Assembly (NCBI GenBank): GCA_903822595.1 | Contig: CAIJPS010000084.1 | Location: 1 to 64,000, forward strand | Origin: an uncultured Chlorobiaceae bacterium | GTDB taxonomy: Bacteria; Bacteroidota; Chlorobiia; Chlorobiales; Chlorobiaceae | Length of the DNA stretch: 64,000 nucleotides | Reading direction: 5' to 3' | Shown here: positions 44,159 to 53,836 of the stretch, piece by piece | Position numbering within the stretch: position 1 is the stretch's first letter | Layout of the letters: each line of letters begins with the position of its first letter | The notes under the pieces: model-generated | Database searches by the model: none | Told to the model about the DNA's origin: nothing | What the model saw: the letters and a program-made list of their open reading frames with translations, nothing else | Position numbers and translations under genes: made by a program

Positions 44159-45883
44159 TCAGCGCTCCACTGCCGCCATGCTGGATGTTTCGTAATTTCT
44201 GCGATAGGTCTGCACTCCCTGAAAAATACCATGAGCAATTTTAGTCTGCTCCTGGCGATCGCGTAGCTTGCGCTCCTCTCCGGAGTTGGAGAGATATCCC
44301 ACCTCAACAAGAGCGCTGGGCATGGAGGGTGTCCATAAAACCATAAAACCGGCCTGATGCACGCCGCGACTCTTATTGACCGTATGCCGAGAATCGGCGA
44401 GAATATGCTGGGCAAGGGATGTAGACTGCCTGGCAAAAGCACTCTGAGCCATACTGCTCATAATGAGATACTCCTCAGTAAACCCTTTATAGGCAAGAGC
44501 ATCGTCAGGTTCTTTCCCAATAACCGAGTTCTCCGTCATTGCAACCTCAAGAGCGGCTTTGGTTTTATGCGGGCCGAGAATATAAACTTCGGAACCGTGA
44601 GCGTTACGGTTGGGACTCGCATTGCAATGCACGCTGATAAAGAGTTTTCCGCCGCTCTGGTTTGCTATTTTTCCTCGTTCATGCAAACGAATAAACTTAT
44701 CCTCCTTTCTGGTATAGATTACCTTCACATCCGGCCACTTCTGTGTGATAAACATCCCGAGATCACGAACGATATTGAGTGCAACATCCTTTTCACAAGT
44801 GCCGTTTTCACCTGTAGTCCCAGGATCCTTTCCCCCGTGACCGGCATCAAGCACAATGGTATCAAGCTTCCACTTTTCAACATCTCGACTGAGAACCTGT
44901 GCAATCTGCCGCTCCTTTTCCTTTCTGCGAATTTCCGCTACATCAGCATTACAGTGGACATAGAGCAGATAACGGTTCTTTTTTTTGTCGCGCTGAAATT
45001 CAACCGAATTGATGACAAATGAGCGATTGTCAAGCGCAACGGTAAACTGCAAACCGCCCCCGGCAGACTCTTTCGGTGTGATGGACCTGACCACACCTCT
45101 GCTGTAAACTTTTGAGAGTGCGTTGATATCACAAGAGGCCTTTTCAAGTGAAAAATAGGTATAACCTTCGGCGTTAAGGGTGACCAGCGAAGCCTGCGTA
45201 GTAACACCTGAAGCCGAAAAACTTATTATTGTTCCGTTCGTGCGGTTCTTGACCTCAATGCCGGTGATAACCGTTCGTCCAGATTCAGCGGGCCTGATTG
45301 CCCCATTGGATGCAAGTTGCCCTTCATTATTGACAATGCCAATGGTTCCAGCCGATTCTCCAAAACTTTTTTTCATAATGACAGCACTTATCTGGCCTGA
45401 CGAATGATTGTACACAACCTCCCTGTCAAGCCAGACCGCAAACAGCCGACATGCCTGGCTGACTGGCAGCCAGATCCTTGATTGCGTCAGCAATGGGGCC
45501 GATGGTAGTTGAATAATCCTTTTAGGAAGTTCCGGATCCCTTGAAAGAACGCGCACAAAATTGTTGCCTGCCATGATCGTACAAATCGTGCCGGGCATCC
45601 CGAAAGATTCTTCGATAACAAGTCCACTTTGCTCCTTGCGGTAACTCAGGCGCAAAGCCCTTGCCATAGATTCAAGATCGATCAACAACGAGCCCGCTGT
45701 TCTCAGGGCAAGAACCTTCATGGTATAACCCTGATCGTTTCCTGTGGTCACAACAAATGGAACCGTTGCCGCTACAGACTTCTCTGAAGGCAGAGCGAAA
45801 AGTGATCTGAAGGGAAGCATCAGCAGAGTCATCACCACCAGAGCAGCCAAACGAGAACGAAAAAAAAGCATAAAGTTGAGCAT
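44159..45883 (-). CDS. N-acetylmuramoyl-L-alanine amidase (AmiC-like, Amidase_3)
   Basis: 574-aa exported peptidoglycan amidase. Signal peptide MLNFMLFFRSRLAALVVMTLLMLP. Residues 40-180 resemble a copper-amine-oxidase-like or AMIN-type binding region (LLIDLESMARALRL, SRIWLPVSQACRLFAVWLD), then a second beta-rich domain to about 320. The zinc amidase domain starts DTIVLDAGHGGKDPGTTG (first His), with CEKDVALNIVRDLG and its Glu, FISVHCNASPNRNAHGSEVYIL (second His) and the final catalytic Glu in PSALVEVGYLSNSGEE. Probably a daughter-cell separation enzyme. Upstream of the biotin operon on the same strand. Confidence 0.92.
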   Translation of the reverse strand: MLNFMLFFRSRLAALVVMTLLMLPFRSLFALPSEKSVAATVPFVVTTGNDQGYTMKVLALRTAGSLLIDLESMARALRLSYRKEQSGLVIEESFGMPGTICTIMAGNNFVRVLSRDPELPKRIIQLPSAPLLTQSRIWLPVSQACRLFAVWLDREVVYNHSSGQISAVIMKKSFGESAGTIGIVNNEGQLASNGAIRPAESGRTVITGIEVKNRTNGTIISFSASGVTTQASLVTLNAEGYTYFSLEKASCDINALSKVYSRGVVRSITPKESAGGGLQFTVALDNRSFVINSVEFQRDKKKNRYLLYVHCNADVAEIRRKEKERQIAQVLSRDVEKWKLDTIVLDAGHGGKDPGTTGENGTCEKDVALNIVRDLGMFITQKWPDVKVIYTRKEDKFIRLHERGKIANQSGGKLFISVHCNASPNRNAHGSEVYILGPHKTKAALEVAMTENSVIGKEPDDALAYKGFTEEYLIMSSMAQSAFARQSTSLAQHILADSRHTVNKSRGVHQAGFMVLWTPSMPSALVEVGYLSNSGEERKLRDRQEQTKIAHGIFQGVQTYRRNYETSSMAAVER

Positions 45884-46115
45884 GATTATCGAAATGCATT
45901 ATGTTTTCCTTACAGCTTATCGGGCAAGGGAATAATAGTAAAATATATTTTTTCTATTCCCTGCAACCCGGTTTTATAGCCGGAAATGATCAATTCGGAA
46001 GAGATCTTGAAGGGCAAAGGAGAGCGCCTGAAAATGGTAAAATTTGTTTTTTGCTTTTCAACACCTATCTTTTTCAAAATTTTACTTGTAACGCTCTTAC
46101 TACCGGGACTGATCA

Positions 46116-48512
46116 ATGGCTTTAAAACCATCAACACTATCCGCCAGAAACAGGACCCTGATTGTTGTCGAATCCCCCTCAAAGGCAAAAACTATCAATA
46201 AATACCTTGGAGACAAGTATACGGTTTTCGCATCGGTTGGCCATATCAAGGATCTGCCGAAAAAGGAGATTGGTCTTGATTTTGACCATCATTATGAGCC
46301 GAGGTATGAAATTATTCCAGGGAAAGAAAAAGTTGTCCATCAGTTAAAAAAACTGGCTGCTGAAGCAGATGCTATTCTGATTGCAACTGACCCTGACCGC
46401 GAAGGGGAAGCAATTGCATGGCATATCTCCAGGGAAATCGGCGTGACAAAGAAACCGGTATCCCGTGTACTTTTTAATGAAATTACCAAAAATGCGATCA
46501 TTGCGGCAATTCAGGCTCCTCGGCAGATTGACGACTGTCTTGTCCGCTCCCAGCAAACCCGTCAGGGTCTTGATAAAATTGTAGGCTACAAGATCAGCCC
46601 CTTTTTGTGGAATGTGGTGTTGCGAGGACTTTCCGCTGGCAGGGTACAATCAGTAGCACTAAGGCTTATCTGCGAACGTGAAGCCGAGATAACCCGGTTC
46701 CAGATTCAGGAATACTGGTCGATTGCGGCTGATTTCCTGACGCCTGGCAAAGAGTCCTTCAGGGCAAGGCTTGTACGCTTCGAAGGTGACAAGCCTGAGA
46801 TCTCCAATCAGGAGCAGGCTGAGGCCTTGGCGGCTCTCATCAGGAAGGGCGATTTCGCTGTCCTGGAGATTGCTCCACGTATACAGCAGCGGAAGCAGCC
46901 TTTGCCGTTTACAACTTCACTCCTCCAGCAAGCGGCATCAAACCAGCTTGGCTTCGGATCAAAGAAAACCATGGGCATTGCACAACAGCTCTATGAGGGC
47001 ATTGACCTTGGTACAGAGGGCACGGCAGGTCTGATAACCTATATGAGAACCGATTCAACACGCATCGGTGCAGAGGCAATCGTCGAGGCAAGAGAGTATA
47101 TCAATCAGCAGTTCGGAAAGGAGTATATCGGTTTTGGCGGAGCAGCAAAACCCGGCAAAAATGCACAGGATGCCCATGAAGCAATACGACCGACATCGAT
47201 TTTAAAAAAACCGGAGCAACTCAAACAGTACCTTTCCGCTGATCAGTTTAAATTGTATGAGCTGATCTGGAAACGTTTTCTTGCAGCCATGATGGCTCCC
47301 GCAAAAATCGAACAGACAAGGGTTGATGTAGAAGATCGTTCGGCAAAGTTCCTCTTCAGGGCAACGGGCAGCAGGGTTCTTTTCCCTGGATTCATGCGCG
47401 TCTATGATGACCAGAAAGAGCTTGATTACGAGGCCCAGACTTCGACGAAGGAGGAGGTGGAAAAGGAGTTGACAGTGAAACTGCCTGACCGTTTGTCGGT
47501 CAGTGACCCTCTTGCCCTTGCTGACCTTGACCAGAAACAGAGCTTTACCCGACCTCCGGCTCGCTACAGTGAGGCAACACTGGTGAAGGATCTCGATCAT
47601 TTTGGTATTGGACGGCCATCGACATACGCCTCTATTTTTTCGACACTGCAGGATCGGCGCTATGTGGAGCTGGAGAAGAAAAAGATTTTGCCTACTGAAC
47701 TTGGCAAGGACGTCTCACTGATTCTTGTTGCCAATTTTCCTGATCTTTTCAATGTTGACTTCACCGCCTTCATGGAGAATGAACTTGACAAGGTGGCAAG
47801 TGGAGAGGATGAATATGAAAAAGTGCTTGATAATTTCTATAAGCCACTTGAGGCGGTACTGAGCCTGCGCAAATCGAATCCGATTGTTCCCCAGAACAAC
47901 GAACCGGATCGCTGTGAAAAGTGCGGTGAAGGGTTGATGGTTGTCAAATGGACGACAAATGGAAAATTTTTCGGCTGTTCATGCTACCCCAAGTGCAAAA
48001 ATATCAAGGCGATAAGCAGCAACAAGGCGAAACCGGTTGATACCGCAATCCTCTGCCCCTCCTGCAAGGAAGGTCATATGCTTTTGCGTAGCGGAAGATT
48101 CGGCACGTTTCTTGCATGTTCCAACTATCCGAAGTGCAATACGCTGCTCAATCTCAGCAAACAGCGCCATATCGAACCAATGAAAACCCCGCCGGTAGTG
48201 ACAACCATTCTCTGTCCAAAGTGTGGCTCACCGCTCTACCTCAGAAGCGGAAAACGGGGGTTGTGGCTTGGCTGTTCAAAATTCCCGAAGTGCAAGGGAC
48301 GTCTCGCCTGGAGCACTCTTGACGAGAGCACTCACCACCACTGGGAAGCAATCATGGCTGAACACCAGAAAGCTCACCCTGCAGTCATACTGAGAATGAT
48401 TGATGGGAAAGCGGTTCCTATGACTATTCCCGTTGATGATATCATCCTCAAGGCGGAAGAGAGCGGACTGATTACCGCTCCCGTTGAAGAGATCGGCGAA
48501 GTCACGCCATAA
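46116..48512 (+). CDS. topA: DNA topoisomerase I
   Basis: 798-aa type IA topoisomerase that relaxes negative supercoils. TOPRIM domain at the start: RTLIVVESPSKAKTINKYLG and ATDPDREGEAIAWHI; catalytic tyrosine in GLITYMRTDSTRIG; DAHEAIRPTS and the RPSTYASIFSTLQDRRY motif. At the C-terminus three four-cysteine zinc fingers: CEKCGEG..CSCYPKC, CPSCKEG..CSNYPKC and CPKCGSP..CSKFPKC, followed by a ~70-residue basic/acidic tail. The last 11 bp overlap the 3' end of feoB on the other strand. Confidence 0.97.
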   Translation: MALKPSTLSARNRTLIVVESPSKAKTINKYLGDKYTVFASVGHIKDLPKKEIGLDFDHHYEPRYEIIPGKEKVVHQLKKLAAEADAILIATDPDREGEAIAWHISREIGVTKKPVSRVLFNEITKNAIIAAIQAPRQIDDCLVRSQQTRQGLDKIVGYKISPFLWNVVLRGLSAGRVQSVALRLICEREAEITRFQIQEYWSIAADFLTPGKESFRARLVRFEGDKPEISNQEQAEALAALIRKGDFAVLEIAPRIQQRKQPLPFTTSLLQQAASNQLGFGSKKTMGIAQQLYEGIDLGTEGTAGLITYMRTDSTRIGAEAIVEAREYINQQFGKEYIGFGGAAKPGKNAQDAHEAIRPTSILKKPEQLKQYLSADQFKLYELIWKRFLAAMMAPAKIEQTRVDVEDRSAKFLFRATGSRVLFPGFMRVYDDQKELDYEAQTSTKEEVEKELTVKLPDRLSVSDPLALADLDQKQSFTRPPARYSEATLVKDLDHFGIGRPSTYASIFSTLQDRRYVELEKKKILPTELGKDVSLILVANFPDLFNVDFTAFMENELDKVASGEDEYEKVLDNFYKPLEAVLSLRKSNPIVPQNNEPDRCEKCGEGLMVVKWTTNGKFFGCSCYPKCKNIKAISSNKAKPVDTAILCPSCKEGHMLLRSGRFGTFLACSNYPKCNTLLNLSKQRHIEPMKTPPVVTTILCPKCGSPLYLRSGKRGLWLGCSKFPKCKGRLAWSTLDESTHHHWEAIMAEHQKAHPAVILRMIDGKAVPMTIPVDDIILKAEESGLITAPVEEIGEVTP

Positions 48513-50640
48513 GCAGGGCAATGCGATAGACAATGAAAGAGAGCACCCAGGCCACACCGAGGGAGTAAAACGAATAGAGCAGTACAGGACGCCAGCGCCC
48601 GACCTCTTTTTTCATCACCCCTATTGCCGCAACGCAGGGAATATAAAGCAGCACAAAAACCATAAGGCTCAATGCCGTTGCCTTGCTGAATGAGGGATCG
48701 TGCCTGAGAATTGATTTCAGCTCAACCAGCCCTTCAGCGCTTTGCCCGATGGAGTAAATGGTGCCCAGTGTGGAAACAACGACCTCCTTTGCTGCAAGCC
48801 CTGTTACAAGAGCGATGCCAATTCTCCAGTCAAAACCAAGAGGCCTGATAAGCGGCTCAAGTAGTTTGCCTGCCCTTCCAGCCAGAGAGTACTCAAGCTG
48901 TTCCGACTTGATACGCAAGTCGAGCTCCTTCTGGCGGGCCCTTTTTTCACCCTCACCCATGCTGCTCGCAGCTATACGGGCAGTTTCTGCCGAAAAGCTT
49001 GCAACAAGAGCTCCATTCCGGGGGTAGTTACTTACCGCCCAGATAATGATGACCGCACCGAGGATGAGTGTTCCAGCTTTTTTGAGATACATCAGCGCTT
49101 TCACCTTCGCCTGAAAGAGTACGGAGGCAAGCGTCGGCCAGCGGTAAGGCGGCAGCTCCATGACAAAGGGTTCTGAATCGCTTTTCAGTACCGTTGACTT
49201 CAGGAGCCAGGCGGTCCAGAGACCAACCACAATTCCGAGAAGATAGATGCCGAACATGACGTTTGCCGCGACATCAGGCGCAAAAAAAGCAGCAGTCAGC
49301 AGGATATAGACCGGAAGTTTGGCCCCGCAACTCATGAAGGGAATAATCATGATAGTGACAAGCCTGTCCGTTCGGCTCTTGAGCGTGCGTGTTGCCATGA
49401 TGGCAGGAATTGAACAGCCAAATCCGGTTATCATGGGAATAAATGATTTGCCATGCAGACCAAAACGGTGCATCAGCCGGTCAATAACAAATGCCGCACG
49501 CGCCATATAGCCGGAAGCCTCAAGAAAGGAGAGACCAATGAAAAGCAGGACAATATTGGGAAGAAAGACCAGGACGCCACCAACACCGGCGATAATGCCG
49601 TCAATGACAATGGAGCGGAGTGTTTCATTCGGCAGAAGAGGCCCGATCACCGAGGCAATGAGTGTAAACAGGAACTCAAGGCCTCTCATAATCGGTGCAC
49701 CAAGTGTAAAGGTCAACTGAAATATGGCCCAGACCACCAGTAAAAAAATCGGGAGCCCAAGCACTCTGTTGAGCACCACCATATCGATATAGTCAGTTGG
49801 AGTGACCTTTACTCCACCCGGCTGACGGACACACTCCTGCATGGCGCCTCGAATAAAGGCGTGACGGTCTTCGATAATGAGCATTTCAGGCTCCGAGTCA
49901 TGCAGTTGTTCAGCCTCCCGAAGTGCATCCTGCAGGGCAATTTCAACCTTCAACCATACAGGATAGCGCTGAACTTCGTGATACACTTCCCTATCGTTTT
50001 CCAGAAGCTTTATGGCAAGCCATCGAGCATTGAAACCGTCAAGCTCCTTTTGATGAACAAGAAACCCGGTAATTTTTTCAACAGAAGCTTCAAGTTCAGG
50101 ACGAAAAAAAAGCTTGTTTTTGCGGATCTCGATATCTTTTCGGGATAGCCGGATAATATGATCGAGCAGCGAATCAAGCCCAATACCCTTCTTGGCAGAA
50201 GTCGCAATAATATGACAGCCGAGAAGCTTCTGCAACTGTTTGATCTCGATAACAATACCCTTCTCTTCGACCTCATCGATCATATTGAGGGCAACAAGAA
50301 AATCAACTTCAAGCTCCATGAGCTGCGTTGTCAAAAGAAGGTTTCTCTCAAGGTTGGGCCCTTCGAGGACATTGACAACAACATCAGGAGCTTCCTTAAG
50401 GAGATACTCTCTGGTTACAATTTCCTCTGGAGAGTAAGGAGTGAGAGAGTAGATCCCAGGCAGATCAACCACCCTGATGTGGTACCCCTTGTACTCAAGA
50501 TAGCCTTCATGCTTTTCAATGGTCACCCCCGAAAAATTTCCAACTCTCTGATGAGATCCGGTAAGCGCATTGAAAAGAGAGGATTTACCACAGTTCGGAT
50601 TACCTGCAAGCGCAACACTGATCTCGTTCTCCTTTCTCAT
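48502..50640 (-). CDS. feoB: Ferrous iron transport protein B
   Basis: 712-aa inner-membrane Fe(II) transporter with an N-terminal G domain. G1 is ALAGNPNCGKSSLFNALTG, G3 VVDLPGIYSLTPYSPEE, G4 ALNMIDE (NxxD). The membrane part contains the two Gate motifs, including FIPMITGFGCSIPAIMATRTLKSRTDR, with the conserved Cys thought to matter for transport, and LVTGLAAKEVVVSTLGTIYS. Its start overlaps the end of feoA by 4 bp, the usual feoAB operon coupling. Confidence 0.97.
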   Translation of the reverse strand: MRKENEISVALAGNPNCGKSSLFNALTGSHQRVGNFSGVTIEKHEGYLEYKGYHIRVVDLPGIYSLTPYSPEEIVTREYLLKEAPDVVVNVLEGPNLERNLLLTTQLMELEVDFLVALNMIDEVEEKGIVIEIKQLQKLLGCHIIATSAKKGIGLDSLLDHIIRLSRKDIEIRKNKLFFRPELEASVEKITGFLVHQKELDGFNARWLAIKLLENDREVYHEVQRYPVWLKVEIALQDALREAEQLHDSEPEMLIIEDRHAFIRGAMQECVRQPGGVKVTPTDYIDMVVLNRVLGLPIFLLVVWAIFQLTFTLGAPIMRGLEFLFTLIASVIGPLLPNETLRSIVIDGIIAGVGGVLVFLPNIVLLFIGLSFLEASGYMARAAFVIDRLMHRFGLHGKSFIPMITGFGCSIPAIMATRTLKSRTDRLVTIMIIPFMSCGAKLPVYILLTAAFFAPDVAANVMFGIYLLGIVVGLWTAWLLKSTVLKSDSEPFVMELPPYRWPTLASVLFQAKVKALMYLKKAGTLILGAVIIIWAVSNYPRNGALVASFSAETARIAASSMGEGEKRARQKELDLRIKSEQLEYSLAGRAGKLLEPLIRPLGFDWRIGIALVTGLAAKEVVVSTLGTIYSIGQSAEGLVELKSILRHDPSFSKATALSLMVFVLLYIPCVAAIGVMKKEVGRWRPVLLYSFYSLGVAWVLSFIVYRIALLMA

Positions 50641-50903
50641 GCCTCAAAACCGGAAAAGGAAGCCGTATCGCCAAGCTCACCGACCTTACAAACCATAACA
50701 CCCTCTGCCTCGGTTTTTCTCATGGCAAGATAGAGCCCCTTGAAAAAAATCTCAATCGGATCGCCGAGCGGAGCAACCCTGAGAACCTTGAATCTGGTAC
50801 CTTTGATCAACCCCATATCCATGATTCTCCTCCGTATGACATTCTCTGCCTTTAAGGCCGTCACTTCAGCCTTGTCTCCCACCTTCAATTCTGATAACCG
50901 CAT
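50637..50903 (-). CDS. feoA: Ferrous iron transport protein A
   Basis: 88-aa cytosolic SH3-like partner of FeoB. The ATG at 50903 has AAGGAG 8 nt upstream and gives MRLSELKVGDKAEVTALKAE, the standard FeoA start; the longer open frame to 50984 includes a non-family stretch that overlaps an inverted repeat. Other motifs are RRRIMDMGLIKGTRFKVLRVAPLGDPIEI and LAMRKTEAEGVMV. Likely iron-regulated; the dyad at 50945-50959 is the best operator candidate. Confidence 0.93.
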   Translation of the reverse strand: MRLSELKVGDKAEVTALKAENVIRRRIMDMGLIKGTRFKVLRVAPLGDPIEIFFKGLYLAMRKTEAEGVMVCKVGELGDTASFSGFEA

Positions 50904-50944
50904 ACCATCATCTCCTTGAAATAAAAAAACAATACCAGATAAAT

Positions 50945-50959
50945 TATATCCTGTATAAC
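50945..50959. promoter_or_regulatory. Candidate operator dyad upstream of feoA
   Basis: TTATA-N5-TATAA, a perfect short dyad 42-56 bp before the feoA start. It could be bound by an iron-responsive repressor or merely reflect overlapping -10-like sequences. It does not match the classical Fur box well. Confidence 0.3.
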
Positions 50960-50965
50960 AGCCAC

Positions 50966-51002
50966 AAGCAAGAAAAAATTGCATCCATTTTTTCTTGCTT
51001 GT
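50966..51002. terminator. Perfect 14-bp inverted repeat between HIT gene and feoA
   Basis: CAAGCAAGAAAAAA (50966-50979) and TTTTTTCTTGCTTG (50989-51002) are exact reverse complements around a 9-base spacer. It lies 31 bp beyond the stop of the HIT gene on the minus strand. The A/T-rich inner arm gives only a weak T run outside the stem, so it is an atypical terminator; it could also shield feoA from read-through or be a mobile miniature repeat. Confidence 0.55.
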
Positions 51003-51032
51003 ACAATTGGGCTATCGCCCGTGAAAAAGGAG

Positions 51033-51413
51033 TTAACGGTGTAGCACAGCGTCAGCGGGGAATGGTGGCCAACCCATCAGGTTTCCACCAAGCAGGTGAG
51101 CGTGAATATGGAGAACACTCTGCATGGCATCCCTGCCTGTATTAAAAACAAGCCTGTATCCAGACTCTCTTATGCCGACGATGTCTGCAACGATTCCGGC
51201 GGCAAGAAGAATATGGCCAGCAATTCCTTCATCTTCCGCAGCGAGATCGTTGAGCGAGACAATATGCTTTACAGGAATGATTAGAAGATGTTGGGACGCT
51301 ACCGGCGTAATATCCCTGAATGCAACAACATGTTCGTTACGATAGACAATCGAAGCGGGAATCTCTCCTCGCACAATGCGACAAAACAGACAATCAGGTT
51401 CCTGATGGATCAT
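51033..51413 (-). CDS. HIT family (HINT-type) nucleotide hydrolase
   Basis: 126 aa. Starts with the zinc-site-like CLFCRIVRGEIPASIVYRNEHVVAF and has the HIT active-site triad motif HIHAHLLGG (HxHxH) near residues 103-109, with the HLLIIPVKHI loop typical of HINT/PKCI-1 proteins. These hydrolyse adenosine phosphoramidates and related nucleotides. Monocistronic-looking; downstream of the 172-aa lipoprotein gene on the same strand. Confidence 0.94.
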   Translation of the reverse strand: MIHQEPDCLFCRIVRGEIPASIVYRNEHVVAFRDITPVASQHLLIIPVKHIVSLNDLAAEDEGIAGHILLAAGIVADIVGIRESGYRLVFNTGRDAMQSVLHIHAHLLGGNLMGWPPFPADAVLHR

Positions 51414-51447
51414 AAGGGTTAACGTTTTTGGCTACAAGGTGCAAGTA

Positions 51448-51966
51448 TCAAGGCTCTTGAACGACAGAAAGTGAAGCGCTACCGTTGCCAGTCATGAGTA
51501 CAACTTTAAGCTTCTCTTTTTCTCCCGAAACAACTCCTCCCGCGCCTTCACCTGAAGTCACAATGGTTGAAACATTTTTGAAACCTTTGCTTTTAAGCTG
51601 GCTTTCGAAATCCTTGACAATGTTTCCAGAAACATTCTCGCAAACAACGCTCCAGTTCTTTCCTTCAGGCGTCTCTGCACGGGTAACTGCCTTTATCTTT
51701 CCCCAGGAAAACTTTGGAACATCAGCAGGCATATCGGCTGGCCAGACCCCGCTGGTGTTCCCCTGAATTTCAATTTTCTGCCCTTCGGACTGGATCGTTA
51801 TGTTGTTGCCACCGGAATTGATGTCGACCTTCTTGCCTGTCGACTGCTCAATCGCTTTTTCCACAAGCACATCTCCAACCTTTTTCTGACAAGAGGAGAT
51901 CGTTGCACTGAGAGCAAGAAGTGCCAGGAAAATCCCGGCAGAACGGACTTTTGATGATACCGCCAT
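51448..51966 (-). CDS. Putative lipoprotein, function unknown
   Basis: 172 aa with a signal peptide ending in a lipobox-like SATISSC (Cys at about 26). The mature part has KKVGDVLVEKAIEQSTGKKVDI, a Gly/Asn/Gln-rich beta segment, WPADMPADVPKF and two repeated-looking alpha/beta strands near the C-terminus (DFESQLKSKGFKNVSTI, EKLKVVLMTGNGSASLSVV). The WPxDxPxxVP..G pattern is seen in other uncharacterised bacterial lipoproteins. I do not assign a function. Confidence 0.7.
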   Translation of the reverse strand: MAVSSKVRSAGIFLALLALSATISSCQKKVGDVLVEKAIEQSTGKKVDINSGGNNITIQSEGQKIEIQGNTSGVWPADMPADVPKFSWGKIKAVTRAETPEGKNWSVVCENVSGNIVKDFESQLKSKGFKNVSTIVTSGEGAGGVVSGEKEKLKVVLMTGNGSASLSVVQEP

Positions 51967-52075
51967 CTTTTATAATTGTCTACGATAATGAAAAGATTTC
52001 AACGAAACTCCACTGCCATAATGTAGGCAAAAGCGGGGAAAGAGGAAAGAGTTGTGTTCTTGCCAGGAAAGCCTG

Positions 52076-53407
52076 TCACTCCGCCGCTGAAGCATCTGCC
52101 GCATGAGCGGATGCCGAATTTGGAACAGCAGACAACTTTGACGCAAGCACTTTATCGATCCGCTGACCATCCAGGTCAACAATTTCCAGACTCCACTCTT
52201 CCCATGTGACAACATCACCAGTCCGGGGCATACGCCCAAGCAGCCACATCATCAAGCCACTGAGGGTATGATAGAGCCCTTTATCCTCTTCCGGAACGCA
52301 CCTCAGCTCAAGCGTATCTTTCAGTTCCGGGACAGGAATAAGACCGTCGAGCAACCAGGAACCGTCATGGCGTTCAACTGCCCATGAATCCTCAAGATTG
52401 CGGGGAACAAACTCACCAGTGACAGCCTCAAGCATATCCTGAAGGGTAACCAGCCCCTGAATTTCACCATATTCGTCAACAACAAAGACCATTTGCGTGC
52501 CTGAGGTCCTGAAATGGTCAAGCAGCTCCATACCTGTAAGTGTTTCGGGGACATAGACGCAGGGCTGCAACTGCGAAGTAAATTCAGTAAGGCCGCCCTT
52601 CAGTGTTTTCGATAAAAGCTGTTTTGCATTGACAACGCCAAGCAGTGATTGCAGCCCTCCATTGCAAACGGGAAAACGGGAGTGCTCCGACTCTGTCACG
52701 CGACTGATATTCTCTTCAAGCGGCCGGGAAACGTCAAGAGAGACAATGTCTGCCCTTGGAACCATCAGCGAACCGAGTTGACGGTCATCGAGACGGAAAA
52801 CATTACGCACCATTTCATGTTCATGCTGCTCAATCACCCCGGCTTCAGAACCCTCCTCAAGCATGGCATGAATCTCTTCCTCCGTAACACCCGGCATAGC
52901 CTGAGAACTCTTTCCCATCAAACGCAGAATAGCATCTGTCGAGGCTGTAAGGAACCTTCCAAACGGACGGGTTAAGGTCGCAAGCATAAGCATGGGACGT
53001 GCAACCATGCACGCAATGCCTTCCGGATTGAACAGACCAAGCCGCTTGGGCACAAGCTCACCAATAACAATGGTGATGTAGGTAATCGAAAGCACAACAA
53101 CAGTGGTGGAAATAATGTGACTTATTTCCGAAGCCATACCAAGCGATTGAAGTTGGAGAGCCAATGGGCCAGCAAGAGCACCTTCACCGAAAATACCATT
53201 AAGAATCCCGATAGAGGTAATGCCAATCTGGATAGTCGAAAGGAAACTGGACGGTTCACGACCAAGCTTCATGGCAACAGCCGCAGCTTTTTCCCCATCC
53301 TCGGCAAGTTTGGAAAGGCGTGAGCGCTTTGCCGTCACCAGAGCAATTTCCGACATGGCAAAAAGCCCGTTAACAATAATTAAAACAAAAAGAAAGAGTA
53401 TTTCCAT
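52076..53407 (-). CDS. CorC/HlyC-family membrane protein (DUF21-CBS-CorC_HlyC)
   Basis: 443 aa: DUF21/CNNM transmembrane domain with MEILFLFVLIIVNGLFAMSEIALVTAKRSRL at the start (residues 1-31) and three further helices up to ~150, two CBS domains (LMVPRADIVSLDVSRPLEENI; QPCVYVPETLTGMELLDHF, with VFVVDEYGEIQGLVTLQDMLEA), and a C-terminal CorC_HlyC domain (WLLDGLIPVPELKDTL). Relatives are linked to magnesium/cobalt efflux, and the old name haemolysin is not supported. It stands alone on the minus strand. Confidence 0.92.
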   Translation of the reverse strand: MEILFLFVLIIVNGLFAMSEIALVTAKRSRLSKLAEDGEKAAAVAMKLGREPSSFLSTIQIGITSIGILNGIFGEGALAGPLALQLQSLGMASEISHIISTTVVVLSITYITIVIGELVPKRLGLFNPEGIACMVARPMLMLATLTRPFGRFLTASTDAILRLMGKSSQAMPGVTEEEIHAMLEEGSEAGVIEQHEHEMVRNVFRLDDRQLGSLMVPRADIVSLDVSRPLEENISRVTESEHSRFPVCNGGLQSLLGVVNAKQLLSKTLKGGLTEFTSQLQPCVYVPETLTGMELLDHFRTSGTQMVFVVDEYGEIQGLVTLQDMLEAVTGEFVPRNLEDSWAVERHDGSWLLDGLIPVPELKDTLELRCVPEEDKGLYHTLSGLMMWLLGRMPRTGDVVTWEEWSLEIVDLDGQRIDKVLASKLSAVPNSASAHAADASAAE

Positions 53408-53836
53408 AAATTATCAGGTTGAACCATTTGGGACAAATAACTTAAAACATTATCGCCGCCATAACCAGTCAGACTGGGGAGTCCCGAACAGTTCTGTTCT
53501 TACACTATTTCAAAAATCAGTATGCTATCAACTACACTTTTATTTTGCGACTTCCAAACCATCAATTTCAATATACAGGTAAAGAAGCAACCGTGAACTC
53601 CCATTATTTTTTTTGCAACCCATTCCCCCATGCGATTGCTGTTGCCAACTCCAGTTTTGCTTGATCTGTACAGAAAATTGCGATCTTCGATGAAGTTCCG
53701 AGCAATTCAATCACAGGTAAAAAATACTCGGCTCTTTTGCATTGGTCAACACAGACAGCAAGAAAAACACTTCATACCGGCAGTGTCATGGCGACACTGT
53801 CAGGGAGATACCAATCACGGGCTTGTTTCGAGACAA
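53408..53836. other. Gene-free stretch upstream of the CorC-like gene
   Basis: About 430 bp between the CorC-like start and the end of the response-regulator gene. No frame is convincing. A 7-bp GC-containing stem (CAGTGTC, loop ATGGC, GACACTG; 53781-53799) lies 38 bp beyond the response-regulator stop and could be a weak terminator, but has no T run. The rest is mixed, with a T-rich run near 53605. Confidence 0.4.

Noticed and set aside
45986-46201. 71-codon plus-strand frame before topA
   Set aside because: Overlaps the topA start in another frame; hydrophobic stretch is probably a chance product of T-rich DNA.
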